From contig NC_059544.1 in assembly GCF_905220415.1 (NCBI RefSeq), positions 312,501 to 376,500 of the forward strand: a stretch of DNA of 64,000 bases. The letters run 5' to 3'. The notes under the pieces were generated by a model that was not told the DNA's origin, ran no database searches, and worked only from the letters and a program-made list of their open reading frames with translations. The translations under genes were made by a program, and so were the position numbers. The stretch is from Colias croceus (Eukaryota; Arthropoda; Insecta; Lepidoptera; Pieridae). Of this stretch, positions 59,736 to 64,000 are shown piece after piece. Positions within the stretch are counted from its first letter, which is position 1, and each line of letters starts with the position of its first letter.

Positions 59736-61935
59736 GTAGATATCTACTTAATCTAAATATTGTGCATTTAGAAGATAATGCCCATCTTTAGAAATTACAT
59801 ATTAATGCATTTTTTCTTTAATTTTTATCTTCATTTTGATATGATATGATGCAATAACACTAACTGATACCTTTGTAACTAAAAATTCTCTCATGATGCC
59901 AAAAATTAACATGAAATACATTATAAATGAATTAAACTATTTACCCTATTATCTCATCCCATAGCCTGCTATGTACTGTATCAATATAGGGGGCATGGGG
60001 CTTGGGACAACACAATACCAGCAAATTGAGACATTGCATTCGTTCCACGGTCCCCTTCGTGGGACATTACTGTATTTTATTATACGTTTATGTTTTCGGA
60101 AGGAATAAATCATTATGTCGATGGTTTGGGGTATGGGACAACTGTTTTGTGGGGGCAAGGAGGTGATTATTGTAGTTTTATGTCTTGGGAAATTTGTAAC
60201 TATCTATGGTAATAGCTGTAAGGAAGTTATTGTGTTTTTGTGTACGGCAGAATGATTACATTCTTGAATGAAAATGTTTTTCTGTGTGCAATGTGTAAGC
60301 AAAAAATTGTGCAATGCTTTGAATAACTAGCTAATTTCAAAATAAAAATGTATATTTTTATTGAAGAACCATATAAGTATGTATAACTTTTAAAAGAGAA
60401 CAGTTACAATTCGTTGGAAGCTTTTTCCCACAGCATACGAAAAAGTTTGAGTACCTACCTAGTGACGATTTCCTAAATCTGAAATGATTTTAACCGAAAA
60501 CTGGAGATTCACAAATTGTAATGTAACTCATACATCGATATGAAAAATATCGTGCAATTTAAAATTACAAATTAAAAAAATATCAACTGTGTTCAAAATT
60601 AAAATCCACGATGAAAGCGAGCTTTAAATAACACGTCGTAAGAAATTGTCACAACAAAAAAACCATAACAAAATGGTGGACACACATTGCATTCGACATG
60701 GCCAGGATTAAACAATATAATTTTAAATTTCAAACCAAGTTTTGTTACATTCGCTTCGCGCACATTAAAAAACATTTGTGTGCGTAAAATCAGCGCTCGC
60801 GCTGGGGATGCTTATAAAAATGGCTGCCAACAAATCATATTTCAAAACGGGTGAAATCTATTGTAAATAATGAAATAAAAATAATTCAAAAGTATAACTA
60901 TGTGGGGCGTCGGAACCCCTTTGAAGCTGGTAACAGCCATGTTTTGTAACTTTGCCAGCGTAACTAAACGATACTCTGTGTCGACCGATTTCAAACCCTT
61001 TTTATGTTATGTCATAATTTCTGACTGCGTTTTGGTTATGCGCACGCGATGTTTTATTTTGATACAGATAAAATTAGAGAAATTAAGGTTTTTTAACTGT
61101 AAAAATTTTTAAGGTCAATAATTTCATTTGGAATGAAATTAGCCTCAGGAGAGTTTAAAAAATAATGTAGAGCCTGTAGCTTTTATCCTTGAATCCAATA
61201 GTTTAACATGGTCCTTAAAAAAATTACTCATCTTTTATTTACATTCTTTTGTATTTTATACATATACCATAGGTAATAGATCAAAAGCTTCATCAAAGTC
61301 CATGAAAAGCTCACGGAAAAATCAACTCTACAATATTGAAAACCGCTCTGTTGCGAAGTTTACAGACGTACAGTTAACATGGAGTTATATTAAAAGTTAT
61401 TTATAGAGTTAGTCAAATTAGGAACTAGCGTACCTAAATATTGACTTCATAATCACTTTCCTCTTGCAAAGTAGCAAGTACAAAATATGCAAAAATACAC
61501 GATCAAATAACTGTGTCCAATTATTTGTTCATAATATTTATAAAACAAGAAGCCTGCTGTGATAAAAATGTTCTCAGTGCGAATCATTTGTTAACAATAG
61601 ATGAAATCGTAATTGTTATTTTGTGCCGAGGGTCGAGGGGAATGTTATGTATATTTAAATTAGAGTAACATATTTCGATTTATTCATTACAATATGAAAT
61701 TTTAACAAATTTCTAGTGTAAAAGTTCGCATATAGGCAAGTATAAAACTGTTTTTATTAAAATCATTATTCGTTAAAGAAAGATAAGTTAATAAGTTAAT
61801 TTCATTCTCACAGGGAGACAGTTAAAAATTATTTCTAGATTTTGCAAAGTGGAAATCCTATATTATATTAGATAATTAAAAAAATATTAATTTTGTAAGT
61901 TCATAATTCATATGCATTATTATTTTCTCTTTCAG

Positions 61936-62033
61936 GCAAAAGTGTGGAGCGGATCCTAAAGAAAATTGTTACAGCGAAAAATGATAATCAAGATTCTAGA
62001 TATAAACATTTTGGAGATTCTGTAAAAGGCTAA
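61936..62033 (+). CDS. Candidate terminal exon, 31 codons plus stop
   Basis: A pyrimidine-rich acceptor (TATTTTCTCTTTCAG|) is followed by two bases that complete a codon and then KSVERILKKIVTAKNDNQDS, ending YKHFGDSVKG and TAA. The ending resembles the aromatic-FG-x-x-V ends of some insect DNA-binding proteins with MADF or BESS domains, but it is too short to assign. It needs an upstream exon ending with one extra base; none was found. An AATAAA lies near 62229. Confidence 0.35.
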
Positions 62034-62745
62034 TTTTTAGGCTAACATGCGAGTTGAGGATGAAAAAAATGCACTTTCTTGCCCTATAGGTACCCTACTC
62101 ACAATCCTGTGACATATTATAATTTATGATTTATCGTATAAACATGAAACAAATGAATTGAATGCGAAATATAAGAACCGTCGCACCAAATCCCGACTAA
62201 GTTTTGAAACATTATAATTTTGTTACATAAATAAAAACTGTAATTGACTATTGAACGTTAAACTAGGGTGTTTTCAGGGCTGTCACCTATTTTAAAATTG
62301 CAAAATATAAAGTGGAAAATGAAATTATTCTCTTTCATTTAAATTACAGAAAAAGAGGCATACAATGAGAAATAATTCATCTAAAACAAACCCTCTCGTT
62401 TACCACAGATCAAAAATATCTCACCAAAAATTTTTCTTCTTTTTTTTCATCATTTTGACAACCCTACGTGTTTCCCAGCCCTACATTTGGGCCGTAAACG
62501 CATACACGCTCGTCCCCCGGGCGCGCTCGCTGTCCGCGAACAATACGACCGACAAATATTTATAAATGTTTTATTTTAACCGCGTCAGATTATGTTCGCG
62601 AAGGTTAAGTTATGGGTGATAGCGATTTTGTTTCAATAACAATACAACAAGTAAATAAAGTAAATTAATTAACAAGTTATGGAATAGAGAGTACATTTGT
62701 GTTTGCGTATATCCATGCTCTATTATAATATTAATTATTATTTAT

Positions 62746-62890
62746 AATAAATAAATAAATAAATAAATAAAAATCGTTTATTTAGTACTAAGTAATACAT
62801 AACACAATACAATTTGAACTCGACGATCGCCTCAACTAGGTATAAACCTGTGCTAGAGGCGACCGACGCCTTCCACACAAGACATAGCCG
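62746..62890 (-). mobile_element. LINE-like 3' tail with (AAAT)n
   Basis: (AAAT)n at 62746-62773, then a unique block containing TAGGTATAAACCTGTGCTAG; related to 39095-39215 in reverse. Confidence 0.5.
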
Positions 62891-63396
62891 GTATAGTACT
62901 GCACAAAAATTGAATAACTACATTAATAAATATTATAAATTACAAAAAAAATAATCTCAATTGAGACTAGCTGTAGAGTTAGTTTAGAATTTTTTTGAAA
63001 ATTCTTTAATCAGTACAAATCTAAATTGTTACTGAGCGACATTGCATCTTGTGACTTGTGTGTTTATTTTTTTATTATTTTATCTCAGGATACAGTCAGG
63101 GAAACAACCAAGTAGTTAAATAAAAATAAATAAGTAAATCATATTTCACCATACACATAAAATCGCGTCAGCTCATACTTTAGGGCAACAAAATTAGCCC
63201 TATTGTAACTAGACCCTCAGTACGAACATTGAATTATGTCGCACATGGCTCTCCATTACCAGCCGACAATTACACTATTTAGAACTGCTTACTTGTATCG
63301 ATTTTTGATGGTTCTAAGCATTTTTCGAAATAGAAAAAGATTCAAAATCATAATGATAGGGAAAACACTACTTAAAGATTTATTTTGTAAAAAAAA

Positions 63397-63627
63397 TCCA
63401 TACTAATATTATAGATGCGAAAGTAACTCTGTCTGTCTGTCTCAATCACGCCTAAACTACTGAACCAAGTTTCATGAAATTTGGTATGGAGATATTTTGA
63501 TACCCGAGAAAGGACATAGGCTACTTTTTATCCCGGGAAAATGACGCAATCCCGGAAATCCCACGGGAACGGGAACTATGCGGGTTTTTCTTTGACTGCG
63601 CGGGCGAAGCCGCGGGCGGAAACCTAG
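63397..63627 (+). mobile_element. Family D Helitron, complete
   Basis: TCCATACTAATATTATAGATG start after A; GCGGGCGAAGCCGCGGGCGG hairpin; ends CTAG before T. Confidence 0.8.
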
Positions 63628-64000
63628 TATTATATAACTTGTGAAAAAAATAAAAGCATCAACACACACAACAAAGAATACAGTTATTATATCTTCAAGC
63701 AGTCGATGGTTTAAATCGGATATAAAATATAAATTAATAAGGGTATAAAAAAGTTTATTTCAGACTTGTTTGAGTAATAGATACTTGCTTAAAAAAATGA
63801 CAGAGTAACATACTTAAAATGCAATTTATTATTTTTATTAATTTCGATATTTCAAACTAATTTTTTACACGAACGTAGCCACGGAAGTACGTACCTAAAA
63901 AAATTCGAAATATGCTGATACTCTGTTGAACCATGAAATGAACATAAAATAAAATACCGTCCTTAAAATAATAATAAGGGAAACATTCACACATCTTTAC

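Larger units (their letters stand above)
55084..61935. other. Gene-free, repeats and Pho/YY1-like sites
   Basis: Apart from the family E Helitron and two B-box remnants, the DNA is AT-rich. AAAATGGC (Pho/YY1-like) occurs at 56111 and 60817. Several frames of 60-98 codons either lack an ATG start or are AT-rich noise. Confidence 0.4.
62034..64000. other. Right end: LINE tail, Helitron, spacer
   Basis: A small GC-rich patch at 62485-62560 (TCGTCCCCCGGGCGCGCTCG) could be a CpG promoter, but no gene follows in view. The rest is AT-rich. Confidence 0.4.

Noticed and set aside
59701..59740. tRNA gene
   Set aside because: Only a T-arm/B-box-like segment is present; there is no acceptor stem, anticodon arm or A box.

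Overview
This 64 kb window is AT-rich eukaryotic DNA, almost certainly from a moth or butterfly (Lepidoptera). The evidence is an intronless sloppy-paired-type forkhead gene with insect features, dozens of short Helitrons of the kind common in lepidopteran genomes (5'-TC ... CTAG-3', inserted between A and T, with a GC-rich hairpin near the 3' end), LINE 3' tails ending in AATAAA or (AAAT)n, and scattered GTAGGTACCTAC palindromes. There is no bacterial-style gene packing, no rRNA or tRNA gene that I can defend, and no CRISPR array.

Two intact protein-coding genes are clear. On the minus strand at 37139-38098 lies a 319-residue forkhead transcription factor of the FoxG/sloppy-paired family, closest to slp2. 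It has an N-terminal Groucho-binding eh1 motif, a complete forkhead domain, a perfect Kozak start and a TATA/Inr promoter at the expected spacing. It sits in a non-coding domain of about 25-30 kb on each side, as is usual for a patterning regulator. On the plus strand at 4031-5212 is a 393-residue, single-exon, charged, tyrosine/serine-rich orphan protein that I do not recognise, with a perfect 13-bp inverted repeat about 40 bp upstream of its ATG.

Several smaller coding traces emerged from reading for splice sites rather than long ORFs. They are a possible gene start at 43910-45697 (a nine-codon first exon joined in phase to a 53-codon coiled-coil exon, with two perfect DREF sites upstream), two orphan terminal-exon candidates (25456-25599 minus, 61936-62033 plus), and two decayed THAP zinc-finger first exons (21101-21257 and 54136-54218).

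The rest is mobile DNA and candidate regulatory sequence. At 5344-7285 is a non-autonomous LTR element with two identical 237-bp LTRs, a GTAT target duplication and an internal array of nine ~67-bp repeats, each able to fold into two hairpins. Substitutions in the diverged repeats largely preserve pairing as G-U wobbles; this is the most unusual structure in the window. Helitrons occur singly, as a perfect head-to-tail triplet (8357-8863), nested (53178-53669 inside another) and with a duplicated 3' terminus (57714-57778). MITEs include a 350-bp long-inverted-repeat (foldback) element at 35488-35837. LINE tails and tRNA-like B-box remnants are scattered through the intergenic DNA.

Limits: all work was by eye. 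Family names for repeats are by resemblance, exon calls lack transcript support, and regulatory motifs are short matches.
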